A DNA stretch of 64,000 bases from Methylomagnum ishizawai (GCA_945861705.1 CAMAVM010000012.1:16394-80393), one strand, 5' to 3'. Counted from the first letter of the stretch, positions 54,306 through 64,000 are shown. Translations and numbers: made by a program. The notes: generated by a model from the sequence alone, not told the origin.

Positions 54306-54728
54306 TTATTCCTCCAACAAACTAAGCACAACTTCCTGCGCTTTCTGTTGATTGATTTTAAAGCCGCGCATTTCCAGTACGCCTTTTATATTCAAAGAGA
54401 TAATGAGGTATAGCGCATCGGGATAAGCGGCGGCTTCCAGGTCGTGGATAGACGGTTGCGCGGGTGTTTTCGGGTGGGAATGGTAAATGGCGAACAGTTC
54501 TTCGCCTTGGCTTCGCATGTCGCTCATCGCGGCAATTTGTTGTTTGGCATCGAGCAGGAAACGCCGCTGCGGCTGTTCAGCAATGTTGGCTATGGGGTAA
54601 CAAGTACTGGGAATGCCGTTTTTGCCGCCGACGAGGCCGCATATTTCGTAATCGGGCGATAATTGCGCCAGATGCAATAGCTGATTGGTCAGTTTACGGG
54701 GTATTTGGGTTTCGGTGGTTTGGAGCAT
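54306..54728 (-). CDS. Standalone JAMM/MPN-domain metallopeptidase
   Basis: A 140-residue Mov34/MPN/PAD-1 protein with an intact JAMM zinc site: E28 (YEICGLVGG), H83-S-H85 and S93-X2-D96 (YHSHPKTPAQPSIHD). Related bacterial proteins cut C-terminal tails from ubiquitin-like sulfur carriers or act on small peptides. No MoaD/ThiS-like or E1-like gene is adjacent. Likely active; substrate unknown. Confidence 0.85.
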   Translation of the reverse strand: MLQTTETQIPRKLTNQLLHLAQLSPDYEICGLVGGKNGIPSTCYPIANIAEQPQRRFLLDAKQQIAAMSDMRSQGEELFAIYHSHPKTPAQPSIHDLEAAAYPDALYLIISLNIKGVLEMRGFKINQQKAQEVVLSLLEE

Positions 54729-54788
54729 ATTAATTCCTTAGAGATTGCCAAACATAACGCTGGGTTTGAGGGCATTGTAAAAGTTTTT

Positions 54789-55637
54789 TTAACGCGGCGG
54801 TAGGAATTGTCCTGAAGTAACACGCGGTTGTCCTGCTAAATCGGTATGAGTTTGAACATTACAGTAATCCAGTGTTTTAAATAGGCTTTGCAGGTCTTCC
54901 TGTTGCTTATAACCATGCTCAACCAGCAAAAAACCGCCAGTTTTAAGCCTGTTACAGGCGGTTTCGGCAATTATTTTTATGTCACTTAATCCGTGTTGAG
55001 CAGAAATGAGGGCTGTCAGTGGTTCAAAACGCAAATCACCTTGTTGTAAGTGTTCGTCGTCTTCAGCGACGTAAGGCGGATTGCTAACGATAAGATCAAA
55101 TTTGCCATCTGGAACACTATCAAACCAGTTACTTTGATAAAACTGGATATGTTCGACCTTATGTTTAGCGGCATTCATCTTTGCGATATGTAAAGCGGTT
55201 GGGCTAATATCGGTCGCGCTGACATTGATATGTGGACGTTCTGCGGCAAGCGTGATGGCGATAATGCCAGAGCCTGTGCCTAAGTCTATGGTTCTGCAAG
55301 GTTGGTTTGCCGGTATCAGAGCCAAGCTAAGTTCGATGAGCAATTCGGTATCTGAGCGGGGAATCAACACATCCGGCGACACTTGAAAATCCCGCGACCA
55401 AAATTCTCGCTTGCCCGTGATATAAGCGATGGGTTTGCCTTGTTGTCTTTGCTGCAATAAGTGCTTAAAAGCGGCTATTTGCTCAGGATGTAGCACTTTA
55501 TCCGGCCAACTACGCAGATAAGTTCGTTCCTTACCCAATGCGGTGCAAAGCAGGACTTCCGCATCCAACAGTGCTGAATCTGATACCGTTTGTAGCGACG
55601 TTACAGCTTCTGCTAACACCGATTTGATGCTTTGCAC
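54789..55637 (-). CDS. prmC: Peptide chain release factor N5-glutamine methyltransferase
   Basis: SAM-dependent methyltransferase of 282 residues that methylates the Gln of the GGQ motif in release factors 1 and 2. SAM motif DLGTGSGIIAITLA (118-131), catalytic NPPY (186-189), and the N-terminal substrate domain. It lies directly after prfA, its substrate gene, 5 bases apart. Confidence 0.95.
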   Translation of the reverse strand: MQSIKSVLAEAVTSLQTVSDSALLDAEVLLCTALGKERTYLRSWPDKVLHPEQIAAFKHLLQQRQQGKPIAYITGKREFWSRDFQVSPDVLIPRSDTELLIELSLALIPANQPCRTIDLGTGSGIIAITLAAERPHINVSATDISPTALHIAKMNAAKHKVEHIQFYQSNWFDSVPDGKFDLIVSNPPYVAEDDEHLQQGDLRFEPLTALISAQHGLSDIKIIAETACNRLKTGGFLLVEHGYKQQEDLQSLFKTLDYCNVQTHTDLAGQPRVTSGQFLPPR

Positions 55638-55642
55638 AGCGG

Positions 55643-56728
55643 TTATTCATCACCCAGTTGTGTCAGCAATTCAGCTTGATGTTCACTTATCAAGGGTTGA
55701 ACCACATGTTCCAGGCCGCCTTGCATGATGTCTTCCAGCTTGTACAAGGTTAAGTTGATGCGGTGGTCGGTCAAGCGGCCTTGCGGGTAGTTGTAGGTGC
55801 GGATGCGCTCGGAGCGGTCACCGCTGCCCACTTGTAGTTTGCGATTAAGGGACTGTTCGGCATGGTGTTTTTCCTGCTCGGCAGACAGCAGTCGGGAAGC
55901 CAATAAGGACATGGCTCGTGCGCGGTTTTTGTGTTGCGAGCGTTCATCCTGGCACTCGACGACCACGCCAGTGGGGATGTGGGTGATGCGGATGGCAGAT
56001 TCGGTCTTGTTAACGTGCTGTCCACCTGCGCCAGATGAACGGTAAGTATCTACCTTAAGATCAGCCGGATTGATGTCGATAGCATCAACTTCTTCGACTT
56101 CCGGCATGATAGCAACTGTGCAAGCGGAGGTGTGGATACGACCTTGTGATTCGGTTTCTGGTACGCGTTGTACACGGTGTGTGCCGGATTCAAATTTGAG
56201 TTGCGAATACACATCGCGCCCCGAAACACGCAGGATGATCTCCTTATAACCGCCGTGTTCGCCCTGGTTTTCACTGATAATTTCAGTCTGCCAACCTTTT
56301 CTTTCGGCATAGCGTTGGTACATTCGGGACAGGTCGCCGGAGAAGATCGCGGCTTCATCACCGCCCGTTCCCGCACGGACTTCCAGGAAAATGTTGCGGG
56401 TGTCATTAGGATCTTTAGGTAACAGCAGGACTTGCAGTTCATGCTCAAGATTTTCGATGGTTTGCTCCGCTTCGGCAACTTCTTCCTTAGCTAATTCCCG
56501 TAATTCTGGATCGCTGTCATTAGCCATCTCAACAGCGGATGCTTTCTGGGCAAGGGCTTCGACACGTTTTTTGTAGACCTCAACCAATGGTGTGATTTGC
56601 GCGTATTCCTGGCTTAAGGCGCGGAATTTGTTCTGGTTATTTTGAATGCTAGGCTCGGATAATAGCGCCGCTATTTCATCGTAGCGTTCGCAAAGGCTTT
56701 CTAATTTGAGTTGTATGGAAGGTTTCAT
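55643..56728 (-). CDS. prfA: Peptide chain release factor 1
   Basis: Release factor RF1 (361 residues) that ends translation at UAA and UAG. The GGQ motif is in [15 protein letters not shown] near 230-240 and the stop-codon reading part contains the PxT-type segment around [20 protein letters not shown] 56728 overlaps the hemA stop (TGATG). Standard order hemA-prfA-prmC. Confidence 0.97.
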   Translation of the reverse strand: MKPSIQLKLESLCERYDEIAALLSEPSIQNNQNKFRALSQEYAQITPLVEVYKKRVEALAQKASAVEMANDSDPELRELAKEEVAEAEQTIENLEHELQVLLLPKDPNDTRNIFLEVRAGTGGDEAAIFSGDLSRMYQRYAERKGWQTEIISENQGEHGGYKEIILRVSGRDVYSQLKFESGTHRVQRVPETESQGRIHTSACTVAIMPEVEEVDAIDINPADLKVDTYRSSGAGGQHVNKTESAIRITHIPTGVVVECQDERSQHKNRARAMSLLASRLLSAEQEKHHAEQSLNRKLQVGSGDRSERIRTYNYPQGRLTDHRINLTLYKLEDIMQGGLEHVVQPLISEHQAELLTQLGDE

Positions 56729-57984
56729 CAAGATTTGTTCAGTTTAAAAATTTCGTGTGCAGCGGCAATCACATCATGTCTTTCATTGGCAGCAGCATCA
56801 CGGATTTGGGTGCTGGGCGTGTGGATCAGCTTGTTAGTCAGGCCGTAAGCGAGACGTGTCAGTGCTTCTTCGGGTGTACTGCCGTTTTTTAATAAGGCCA
56901 GTGCTTTCTGCAAGGCTTCGTCGCGGAGTTGTTCGGATTGCAAGCGGTAGTCGCGTATTGTTGTTTGGGCGTTCTCGGCGCGTAACCAGGTCAAAAAATA
57001 ATCGACTTGGGTGTCGATAATCTCTTCGGCTTGCTCGGCGGCACGGCGGCGCGAATCCATATTTTGGTCGATGGTGTTTTGCAAATCATCGACGGTATAC
57101 AGATACACGTCTCTAAGCTGCTCGACTTCCGCTTCAATGTCCCGGGGAACGGCGAGATCAACCATAAACATCGGTTTGTACCGACGTTTTTTCAAAGCAC
57201 TTTCGACGCTGCCTTTGCCCAAAATGGGCAATTGGCTGGCCGTGGATGAAATCACGATGTCCGCTTCTGCTAGATGTGAGGGTATATCAGCTAAGGTGAT
57301 CGCTACTCCGCTAAATTGTTCGGCTAGAGCTTGTGCCTTTGCAAGGGTTCGGTTGGCAATAATAATGCGACCTATGCCTTGTTGGCGTAAATGCCGTGCA
57401 GTAAGCTCGATAGTTTCACCAGCACCGATTAATAGCGCGGTTTGCTCCTTTAGATTGTCAAAGATCTGTTGGGCAAGTTGCACGGCAGCAAAAGCCACTG
57501 AGACTGGGCTGGAGCCTATTGCCGTATCGGTGCGGACTTTTTTGGCAGCGGTAAAAGTTTGCTGGAAAAGTCTGCCTAGATTTTTCCCCAAAGTGCCGGC
57601 TTCACAAGCCGATTGGTAAGCAGATTTCATTTGGCCGAGTATTTGAGGCTCGCCCAAGATCATGGAATCCAAACCGCAAGCCACTCGAAACATGTGCCGG
57701 ATTAGCTGGTTATCGGCATGAGTGTACAAATAGGGTTTAAAGCTAGCGACATCAATGTTTTTGGTTTCTGCCACCCAATCAATCAGGAATTGCTCATTTG
57801 CGGTGTTGGTAGTGCAGTAGAATTCGGTGCGGTTGCAGGTAGACAGTATAGCGGCTTCGCTGATTTCGCGGACTTGCCGTAATTCTTTTAAGGACGCAAA
57901 TAAGGTGTCGGCAGGGAATGACAGACGCTCGCGGATCGCAACTGGCGCGGTGTTATAATTGATTCCGACGGCTAAAAGTGTCAT
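56728..57984 (-). CDS. hemA: Glutamyl-tRNA reductase
   Basis: First enzyme of the C5 pathway to tetrapyrroles (418 residues), reducing glutamyl-tRNA to glutamate-1-semialdehyde. The catalytic Cys is C50 in [11 protein letters not shown], followed by [20 protein letters not shown] and the NADPH-binding domain ([16 protein letters not shown]). The product supplies siroheme for NirB as well as heme. Confidence 0.96.
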   Translation of the reverse strand: MTLLAVGINYNTAPVAIRERLSFPADTLFASLKELRQVREISEAAILSTCNRTEFYCTTNTANEQFLIDWVAETKNIDVASFKPYLYTHADNQLIRHMFRVACGLDSMILGEPQILGQMKSAYQSACEAGTLGKNLGRLFQQTFTAAKKVRTDTAIGSSPVSVAFAAVQLAQQIFDNLKEQTALLIGAGETIELTARHLRQQGIGRIIIANRTLAKAQALAEQFSGVAITLADIPSHLAEADIVISSTASQLPILGKGSVESALKKRRYKPMFMVDLAVPRDIEAEVEQLRDVYLYTVDDLQNTIDQNMDSRRRAAEQAEEIIDTQVDYFLTWLRAENAQTTIRDYRLQSEQLRDEALQKALALLKNGSTPEEALTRLAYGLTNKLIHTPSTQIRDAAANERHDVIAAAHEIFKLNKS

Positions 57985-58098
57985 GAGCTAAAAAAATGAA
58001 CGGATTGTGCAAATTGTAACAGATTTGGAAAAGAGGATTGAGTTGGACTCCATAGGCTAGTGTTATCAACAATATATGGCACAAAAAAGGTTTGCTTA

Positions 58099-58173
58099 AT
58101 GGAAAAAGGATACGATGATCTGCTTAAGAAAGAATTATTGTTTATGAATGGCAGCAGCATTTTAAATATTTAG
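58099..58173 (+). CDS. Candidate small ORF, 24 residues
   Basis: An ATG at 58099 with AAAGG about 8 bases upstream opens a 24-codon frame (MEKGYDDLLKKELLFMNGSS and four more). It lies in the 300-base gap between divergent hemA and the TPR lipoprotein gene. Nothing else supports it; it may be chance. Confidence 0.2.
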   Translation: MEKGYDDLLKKELLFMNGSSILNI

Positions 58174-58284
58174 TAAGTATCTGATTAACTGTACAATAGT
58201 GTCAAAATAAATTAACAGTCTGAACCAATTGGGATTTCTGCTAATCTATGCGGGATATTTTGTGAATTAAAGATAGGATCATCT

Positions 58285-60036
58285 GTGTCAATTTTAAGAT
58301 TGTTTTCAGTTATTTCCCTCGTTATTCTTGCGGCTTGTGCGACTGCGCCGGAGCAGACTGGTGTACCTAAAGCGGCTGAAAAATCGCTTGGGTTAACCAA
58401 GCCACTGAGTAAAAGTGAACATAAGGAAGATAAAACTTCCATTGATCCCGACGTGCTGTTTATGTTGATGACGGCGGAAATTGCCGGACAACGAGGTCAG
58501 TACGATGTGGCACTGGAAGGCTATCTGGAAGCCGCAAAGCGGGTTCATGATCCACGGCTTACCGAACGCGCAGCAATGATTGCCATGTACATGAAAGATG
58601 GCAATAAAACTAATGAAGCCGTCTCTTTGTGGCTGAAGCAAGATCCAAAAAATCTTTCTGCCAGAAAAATAGCGGCTCTTTCGGCACTAAAATCTGAAAA
58701 TAAACAACAGTCTGTTGAGCAGTTGGACGGGCTTTTAAAGCAAGATCCAGCCGGTTTTGAAAAAACCTTGTTTGAATTGGCTGGCGCATTGCAAAAAGAT
58801 GGTAGCGTCCCATTTATCTACGAGGTGATGGAAACCTTGTCGGTAAAGCATCCCGATCAAGCATCTATCTTCTTTATCCAGTCTTTGCTAGCGGCGGATA
58901 TGAAGAACAAAGAATTGGCTGAAAGAAAAATCGAACGTGCCTTAAAATTACAGCCAGATTTGGATAAGGCTTTGATTTTACAAGCGCAAATGGCGGTTTA
59001 TGCAGAAGATTTCAATCGTGCAGAAACCTTATTGCGAAATGCAGTCGCCAAATACCCTGATAACCAAAAATTTAAAAAACTGCTGGCGCAAGTACTTATC
59101 AAGGCTGCCAAGTACAATGAGGCAGGTGAGGTATATGAAACACTCGTTTCCAATGACCCCAAAGATTATGAAAGCCTGTTTTCCTTAGGCTTGGTGCATT
59201 TGCAATTAGACCATGACAGCAAAGCAGAAGATATTTTCAAGCAATTGTTAGGACAAGCTGAGTGGCGCAATCAAGCGAATTTTTATCTGGGTAAAATCGA
59301 AGAAAAGCGTGATAACACAGCAAATGCGCTGGCTTGGTTTGATAAAGTCACCGATGGACCATTCCAGTTTGAGGCCGCCGTAACGGGTATATCCTTGCTG
59401 GCTAAGGACAAGCAGTACGATAAAGCGGAACAACGTTTGAAAGCGTTGCCGAGTAGATTTCCCAAACAAAAGCTGCGTATTGTGTTGATTCAGGCGGAAT
59501 TATACAGCCAGCAAAAGCAGCAAGAAAAAGCGTACAACTATTTGACTGGGGAATTGAAAAATTACCCAGATCAGGAGGAATTGCTTTATTCCAGAGCGTT
59601 GATAGCTGATCGTATGGGTAAGCTCGATGTCATGGAAGCCGATTTACAGAAAATATTGGCTAAAGTGCCGGACAATGTCGAGGCATTAAACGCTTTGGGT
59701 TACAGTTTGGCAGATAAAACCACCCGTTATGCTGAAGCGGAAACTTATCTCCATCATGCGTTAAGAATCAAGCCGGAAGAGGCGGTGATTCTGGATAGTT
59801 ATGGTTGGCTAAAGTACAAAATGGGCAATTACCAAGCTGCACTAGACTATTTGCAAAAGGCGTACGATAAGCAACCCGAAAATGAGATTGCCGCCCATCT
59901 TGCCGAAGTGCTTTGGGTTTCAGGGAAGAAAGAGGAAGCTCAAAAACTCATTATGGATGCCTTAGGTAACGCACCTGATGATCCTTATCTGCTTGGATTT
60001 AAAAATAAATTCCTAAAATCAGATTCCAGTAAATAA
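58285..60036 (+). CDS. TPR-repeat lipoprotein
   Basis: A 583-residue lipoprotein (lipobox LAAC, C18) made of many tetratricopeptide repeats (for example AKYNEAGEVYETLVSNDPKD and YAEAETYLHHALRIKPEEAV). TPR lipoproteins upstream of lolB are common in gammaproteobacteria; a role in envelope assembly is likely but not shown. It starts at GTG 58285 with AGGAT upstream. lolB follows after one base. Confidence 0.88.
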   Translation: MSILRLFSVISLVILAACATAPEQTGVPKAAEKSLGLTKPLSKSEHKEDKTSIDPDVLFMLMTAEIAGQRGQYDVALEGYLEAAKRVHDPRLTERAAMIAMYMKDGNKTNEAVSLWLKQDPKNLSARKIAALSALKSENKQQSVEQLDGLLKQDPAGFEKTLFELAGALQKDGSVPFIYEVMETLSVKHPDQASIFFIQSLLAADMKNKELAERKIERALKLQPDLDKALILQAQMAVYAEDFNRAETLLRNAVAKYPDNQKFKKLLAQVLIKAAKYNEAGEVYETLVSNDPKDYESLFSLGLVHLQLDHDSKAEDIFKQLLGQAEWRNQANFYLGKIEEKRDNTANALAWFDKVTDGPFQFEAAVTGISLLAKDKQYDKAEQRLKALPSRFPKQKLRIVLIQAELYSQQKQQEKAYNYLTGELKNYPDQEELLYSRALIADRMGKLDVMEADLQKILAKVPDNVEALNALGYSLADKTTRYAEAETYLHHALRIKPEEAVILDSYGWLKYKMGNYQAALDYLQKAYDKQPENEIAAHLAEVLWVSGKKEEAQKLIMDALGNAPDDPYLLGFKNKFLKSDSSK

Positions 60037-60037
60037 C

Positions 60038-60631
60038 GTGTTGCACCAACTATCAAAACAGCTAGGCACAGCTTCTTTTGTGCTGTTGTTATCCGCTTGC
60101 GCTAGCATATCTACCGTACCAAATGGGCATTATTCTCAGGTGGCTAGAGCGCATTTGTATGATATGCAAGAATGGCATCTGGAAGGGCGGGTAGCAATAT
60201 CCTCGCCCAAAGATTCATGGTCAGCCAATATAGAATGGAATCATTTGCCTGATTCAGAAAAAATAAAGCTGTCTGGGCCGCTAGGTCAAGGTGCTGTGGT
60301 TATTGAACTCGTTGGAAATGTCGTCAAAATAGACCGTGGTGGCGGCAATGTGCAAACATCAAATCAGCCGGAGCAGTTCATTAATCAGCAATTAGGGCTG
60401 TTTGTACCATTGCAGTCATTGCGTTTTTGGGCGGTGGGATTGCCAGAAGCAGAGCAAAAATTTCAGGAAACTGACGATGGTTTTGTACAGAACGGCTGGT
60501 TGATCGCTTACAAAGAAATGCAGAAGACGGGTGCTGAAACCCTGCCACACAAAATGGCGGTCACGAATGACCATGCGAAGCTGAAACTGATTGTCGATCA
60601 ATGGGATTTGAATGGCAAAAATGCTAAGTAA
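60038..60631 (+). CDS. lolB: Outer-membrane lipoprotein receptor LolB
   Basis: A 197-residue lipoprotein (lipobox LSAC, C21) that receives lipoproteins from LolA and inserts them in the outer membrane. Typical features are MQEWHLEGRVAISSPKDSWSANIEW and PLGQGAVVIEL, then LRFWAVGLP. It starts at GTG 60038 and overlaps ispE. Position next to ispE is the standard gammaproteobacterial order. Confidence 0.9.
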   Translation: MLHQLSKQLGTASFVLLLSACASISTVPNGHYSQVARAHLYDMQEWHLEGRVAISSPKDSWSANIEWNHLPDSEKIKLSGPLGQGAVVIELVGNVVKIDRGGGNVQTSNQPEQFINQQLGLFVPLQSLRFWAVGLPEAEQKFQETDDGFVQNGWLIAYKEMQKTGAETLPHKMAVTNDHAKLKLIVDQWDLNGKNAK

Positions 60632-61499
60632 TCAGGCGGCATGGGCAGAACGCTGGCCGGCATCTGCAAAATTGAATTTGATGTTGCGTATTGTAGGTCA
60701 GCGGGAAGATGGTTACCACCTCCTGCAAACCGTGTTCCAGTTTGTAGACTTATGCGATTGGCTGATTTTTCATCCAGTTGATAATGGCGAAGTGCGCCTG
60801 CTAAAGACCATTCCTGGCGTAGCAGAAGCGGATGATTTGACGGTTCGTGCCGCAAAGTTGCTCAAGGCCGAGACTGGCTGCGAATTAGGTGTACGCATCG
60901 AAGTGGAAAAGAACTTGCCTATGGGTGGTGGCTTGGGGGGCGGTAGCTCTGATGCCGCAACCACGTTAGTGGTGTTGAATGCCCTTTGGGGGTTAAATCT
61001 TCCCAAAGAAAAACTGCTCACGATGGGTTTGTCGCTAGGCGCAGATGTCCCAGTGTTCATTTACGGACATACATCCTGGGCCGAAGGGGTTGGGGAAAAG
61101 CTGGATAAAATTACCATTCCTGAACAATGGCTTGTAATCATAAAGCCAGATTGCCATGTGGAAACACGGGAAATTTTTTCCGCTAAAGATTTGACACGTA
61201 ATAGTAAATCCATCACAATGATGGGCTTTATTAGTGGCGACCACCAAAACGACTGTCTTCAGGTGGTTTGTGAGCGTTACCCGCTGGTTAAAGAAGCTCT
61301 GCAAGACTTGTCGGCATTTTCAGAGGCAAGACTGACCGGAACAGGTGCCTGCGTGTTTGCACAGTTTGATTCGTACAATGCCGCCGCCGGTGCTTACCAC
61401 AAGCTGAAAAGCAAGTGGGTTGCTTATTTGGCAAAAGGTGTCAATGAATCGCCTTTGTTTGCAAAGCTTAATGATTATCATACTAATATCGTGAATTAA
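60612..61499 (+). CDS. ispE: 4-diphosphocytidyl-2-C-methyl-D-erythritol kinase
   Basis: GHMP kinase of the non-mevalonate isoprenoid pathway (295 residues). Catalytic Lys in SAKLNLMLRI (K20), ATP motif PMGGGLGGGSSDAATT from 103, and catalytic Asp in GADVPVFIYG. ATG 60612 overlaps lolB by 20 bases; ATG 60621 is an alternative and would give a length closer to E. coli. Its stop codon touches the tRNA directly. Confidence 0.95.
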   Translation: MAKMLSNQAAWAERWPASAKLNLMLRIVGQREDGYHLLQTVFQFVDLCDWLIFHPVDNGEVRLLKTIPGVAEADDLTVRAAKLLKAETGCELGVRIEVEKNLPMGGGLGGGSSDAATTLVVLNALWGLNLPKEKLLTMGLSLGADVPVFIYGHTSWAEGVGEKLDKITIPEQWLVIIKPDCHVETREIFSAKDLTRNSKSITMMGFISGDHQNDCLQVVCERYPLVKEALQDLSAFSEARLTGTGACVFAQFDSYNAAAGAYHKLKSKWVAYLAKGVNESPLFAKLNDYHTNIVN

Positions 61500-61574
61500 T
61501 GGGTCGTCGCCAAGCGGTAAGGCACGGGGTTTTGATCTCCGCATACCTAGGTTCGAATCCTAGCGACCCAGCCA
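61500..61574 (+). tRNA. tRNA-Gln (anticodon TTG)
   Basis: Cloverleaf with acceptor stem TGGGTCG/CGACCCA, anticodon stem CGGGG/CTCCG with loop TTTTGAT giving anticodon TTG (61532-61534), T-loop GGTTCGAATCC, discriminator G and encoded CCA (61572-61574). It begins at the base after the ispE stop codon and precedes prs, the usual gammaproteobacterial position. Confidence 0.97.
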
Positions 61575-61614
61575 CTATTTCCGCATGGACTAAGAAAGAC
61601 TTAGGAGAACTCGG

Positions 61615-62568
61615 ATGAACGACACCGCAATGATGGTGTTTTCGGGAAATGCTAACTTGGCTTTGTCCGAGGGTATAGTTAAAAAGCTTAACATGCGCCT
61701 AGGAATGGCGACTGTTGGGCGCTTTAGTGATGGTGAGGTTGCTGTAGAAATTGAAGAAAACGTCCGTGGTAAGGATGTTTTTGTCATCCAGCCAACGTGT
61801 TCACCCACTAACGAAAATTTGATGGAGTTGCTAGTGATGATGGACGCACTTAAGCGTGCTTCTGCATCACGAATAACAGCAGTATTGCCTTATTACGGCT
61901 ATGCTCGGCAAGATAGAAGGTCAAGATCGGCGCGAGTGCCAATCAGCGCCAAGTTGGTTGCCCAAATGATAGAGCAATCAGGCGCTAATCGGGTATTAAC
62001 CGTTGATTTACATGCTGACCAAATCCAGGGATTTTTTGATATTCCTGTCGATAATGTCTACGCATCTCCGCTGTTATTGGGTGATGTATGGCGGCAGCAG
62101 TACAAGGATTTAATTGTGGTTTCGCCAGATGTTGGCGGGGTGGTACGGGCCAGGGCGCTTGCCAAGCGACTGGATGATGCCGATCTCGCCATCATCGACA
62201 AACGCAGACCCAAAGCCAATGTGTCTGAAATTATGCACATTATTGGCGATGTAGATGGTCGTACCTGTGTGCTGGTTGATGACTTGGTTGATACGGCAGG
62301 CACTTTGTGTCACGCAGCTACCGCATTAAAAGCAAACGGCGCTATTAAAGTGGTGGCCTATTGTACCCATCCCGTGTTGTCGGGTAATGCAATGAAAAAC
62401 ATTAACGGTTCGGTGCTGGATGAATTAGTGGTAACCGATACCATACCTTTGAGCGTAGAGGCCGCACAGTCTGAGAAAATCAGGCAGTTAAGCGTCGCTG
62501 AAATGTTGGCTGAGACGATAAGACGTATTGCCGTAGGTGAGTCAGTGAGTTCACTTTACGTTGATTGA
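61615..62568 (+). CDS. prs: Ribose-phosphate pyrophosphokinase
   Basis: Enzyme of 317 residues making PRPP for nucleotide, histidine and tryptophan synthesis. Flexible-loop [10 protein letters not shown], the [17 protein letters not shown] segment and the PRPP motif [13 protein letters not shown] are present. AGGAG at 61602-61606 precedes the ATG. Length and motifs are normal. Confidence 0.97.
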   Translation: MNDTAMMVFSGNANLALSEGIVKKLNMRLGMATVGRFSDGEVAVEIEENVRGKDVFVIQPTCSPTNENLMELLVMMDALKRASASRITAVLPYYGYARQDRRSRSARVPISAKLVAQMIEQSGANRVLTVDLHADQIQGFFDIPVDNVYASPLLLGDVWRQQYKDLIVVSPDVGGVVRARALAKRLDDADLAIIDKRRPKANVSEIMHIIGDVDGRTCVLVDDLVDTAGTLCHAATALKANGAIKVVAYCTHPVLSGNAMKNINGSVLDELVVTDTIPLSVEAAQSEKIRQLSVAEMLAETIRRIAVGESVSSLYVD

Positions 62569-62635
62569 CTTTACGTCGTTTAAAGTTGTTGAGTTTAGAG
62601 TTTATAGAGCGCTTGAGGCGCGAGGTTGAGTTGAA

Positions 62636-63262
62636 ATGTCAAATATATTTGAATTTGTCGCTGAAAGTCGTGGACAGTCAGGAACCACCGCAGCGCGAGG
62701 CGTACGTCGTCAAGGTAAAGTACCAGCAGTTATATACGGTGGTCATGCCGAGCCAAAAATGCTGGTGTTAAGCCATAACGAAGTGGTAAAGCATCTTGAG
62801 CATGAAGCGGTTTATTCGCATGTGTTGGATGTTACCGTTGATGGCAAAACCGAAAAAGCCATTTTAAAAGGCGTACAACGCAATCCTGCTAAATTCCAGA
62901 TTCTGCATTTGGATTTTCAACGGGTCAGTATGAAAGAAGCGATTAAAGTGCATGTTCCGTTGCACTTTATTAACGAAGATACCTCTATTGGTGGCAAGAA
63001 AGGCGGCATTGCCACGCATTCTATGGTGGATGTCGAAGTGACTTGTTTGCCTTCGGCCTTACCAGAATACCTCGAAGTGGATTTGGCAAAGCTGGACATT
63101 GGTGAAACCCTCCATCTGTCCGATATAATTTTACCGAAAGGTGTCGAAATTGTGATATTGCACCAAGGTGCGGATCACGATTTGCCAGTCGCTTCGATGA
63201 TGGCATCAAAAGCCAGCAAAGATGACGCTGCCGATGATGCTGAAAAAGCAGCAGCCGAGTAA
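62636..63262 (+). CDS. rplY: 50S ribosomal protein L25/general stress protein Ctc
   Basis: Ribosomal L25 of the long, two-domain Ctc/TL5 form (208 residues) that binds 5S rRNA. The N-terminal domain has RGQSGTTAARGVRRQGKVPAV and KAILKGVQRNPAKFQILHLDF; the C-terminal beta domain ends in an A/D/K-rich tail. It lies between prs and pth as usual. Confidence 0.95.
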   Translation: MSNIFEFVAESRGQSGTTAARGVRRQGKVPAVIYGGHAEPKMLVLSHNEVVKHLEHEAVYSHVLDVTVDGKTEKAILKGVQRNPAKFQILHLDFQRVSMKEAIKVHVPLHFINEDTSIGGKKGGIATHSMVDVEVTCLPSALPEYLEVDLAKLDIGETLHLSDIILPKGVEIVILHQGADHDLPVASMMASKASKDDAADDAEKAAAE

Positions 63263-63277
63263 TGCGATAGACTGGCT

Positions 63278-63844
63278 ATGATAAAACTTATCGTTGGCCT
63301 GGGGAATCCAGGTCAACAATACGAAAAAACCCGGCACAATGCCGGGTTTTTGTTTTTAGACAGCCTAGCTTCCGAGCGGTCTGGTGCTTGGTCAAATAAA
63401 CCTGCATTTCAGGGTCTAATGGCAGAATGTACTATCGCCCGTGAAAAGATCTTGTTGCTTAAACCCCAAGCGTTCATGAACCGAAGTGGTCAGTCGGTTG
63501 GCAAAGTGGCTCGGTATTACAAAATTACGCCAGAAGAAATCCTCGTTGTTCACGATGAGCTGGATTTTGATGCAGGTGTTGTAAGGCTAAAGAAAGATGG
63601 CGGTCACGCCGGACACAATGGCTTAAGAGACATTATCGCACACCTAAGCGCAAAAGATTTTTACCGCCTACGCATAGGCATAGGTCGTCCTCCTGCGAAA
63701 GTGGTCGTTGCGGATTACGTATTATCAGCACCGTCCAAGAGTGATAGTCAGCTTATGCACTCAGCGATTGAACACGGCAAGGGGTTTATCGATCAAATCA
63801 TTTCAGGCGACATAGCTGCAGTGATGAACACGATGAATAGCTAA
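63278..63844 (+). CDS. pth: Peptidyl-tRNA hydrolase
   Basis: Enzyme of 188 residues that frees tRNA from dropped-off peptides. Catalytic His is H20 in YEKTRHNAGF, with N10, the DELDFDAG motif and GGHAGHNGLRDI. Starts 15 bases after rplY. The remaining bases 63845-64000 show no gene I can support. Confidence 0.96.
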   Translation: MIKLIVGLGNPGQQYEKTRHNAGFLFLDSLASERSGAWSNKPAFQGLMAECTIAREKILLLKPQAFMNRSGQSVGKVARYYKITPEEILVVHDELDFDAGVVRLKKDGGHAGHNGLRDIIAHLSAKDFYRLRIGIGRPPAKVVVADYVLSAPSKSDSQLMHSAIEHGKGFIDQIISGDIAAVMNTMNS

Positions 63845-64000
63845 ATTTAAGGTGTTCGATTGTCCTTTGAGGTTCTCATCTACGAGATAAACAATGCGGC
63901 TATTTTTGAAATAGCGGTAAAACACCCAGCGGCGCAAAATCATCGGTTGACAGTTAGATGCCGATAAACCATAATGCCGCGCTTACAGAACATCGGAGAG

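Noticed and set aside
63845..64000. Minus-strand frame near the window end
   Set aside because: A short protein-like frame is open, but it runs back over pth and has no start signal or family resemblance.

Overview
The window reads as chromosome of a gammaproteobacterium with a moderate-to-low GC content. Supporting this are the housekeeping blocks hemA-prfA-prmC and lolB-ispE-tRNA-Gln-prs-rplY-pth, two-subunit glycyl-tRNA synthetase (glyQ-glyS), the type IV pilus genes (pilU, fimV, fimT-pilV-pilW-pilX-pilY1-pilE), and outer-membrane genes (mlaA, lolB). The mix of nitrate assimilation, pili, structured intergenic repeats and a fad cluster would suit a methanotroph of the Methylococcales or a related environmental lineage. 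That placement is inference; no methane or methanol oxidation gene is present here.

Layout. 1-10.8 kb: nitrogen assimilation, with a nirB cut by the window edge, nirD, a coupled phzF-family gene, a nasA/narB-type nitrate reductase and a fused ferredoxin/DmsC-type membrane partner; a vapBC-like toxin-antitoxin pair and a zinc-finger hypothetical sit between the last two. 11-20.9 kb: pilU, glyQ-glyS-gmhB-plsC, lipoprotein and TPR genes, rhlE and moaA. 21-30.4 kb: a pilus region. A HEPN-MNT pair lies between two diverged copies of a pilin promoter and 5' gene end, each with a perfect TGTGA-N6-TCACA motif. The minor pilin operon follows and includes a pilY1 broken by a one-base frameshift. 30.5-42.8 kb (mostly minus strand): fadE, a DUF2971 gene, a fadN-type bifunctional beta-oxidation gene, fadA, an acyltransferase-hydrolase fusion, mlaA and glpD. 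43-54.7 kb: adk, asd, fimV, a receiver-Hpt protein, a MEKHLA protein, a lipoprotein, a BI-1/YccA membrane protein, a YgjP-type metallopeptidase, radA, a CNNM/CBS transporter-like protein and a JAMM protease. 54.8-63.8 kb: prmC, prfA and hemA on the minus strand, then a TPR lipoprotein, lolB, ispE, tRNA-Gln, prs, rplY and pth on the plus strand.

How the genes work together. NasA and its membrane partner would reduce nitrate to nitrite, NirBD would take nitrite to ammonium, and MoaA helps make the molybdenum cofactor NasA needs. PilU, FimV and the minor pilins with PilY1 belong to one type IV pilus machine. FadE, FadN and FadA cover the steps of a beta-oxidation round, next to a predicted lipid acyltransferase/hydrolase and the phospholipid-transport lipoprotein MlaA. 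Many intergenic regions hold palindromic repeats of several families (3.8, 7.46, 9.5, 17.2, 19.85, 30.4, 33.1 and 34.1 kb).

Most of the window is ordinary core genome. The most unusual stretch is 20.99-22.5 kb, where a HEPN-MNT module appears to have landed behind a duplicated, CRP-like pilin promoter and is fused in translation to a decayed pilin leader.
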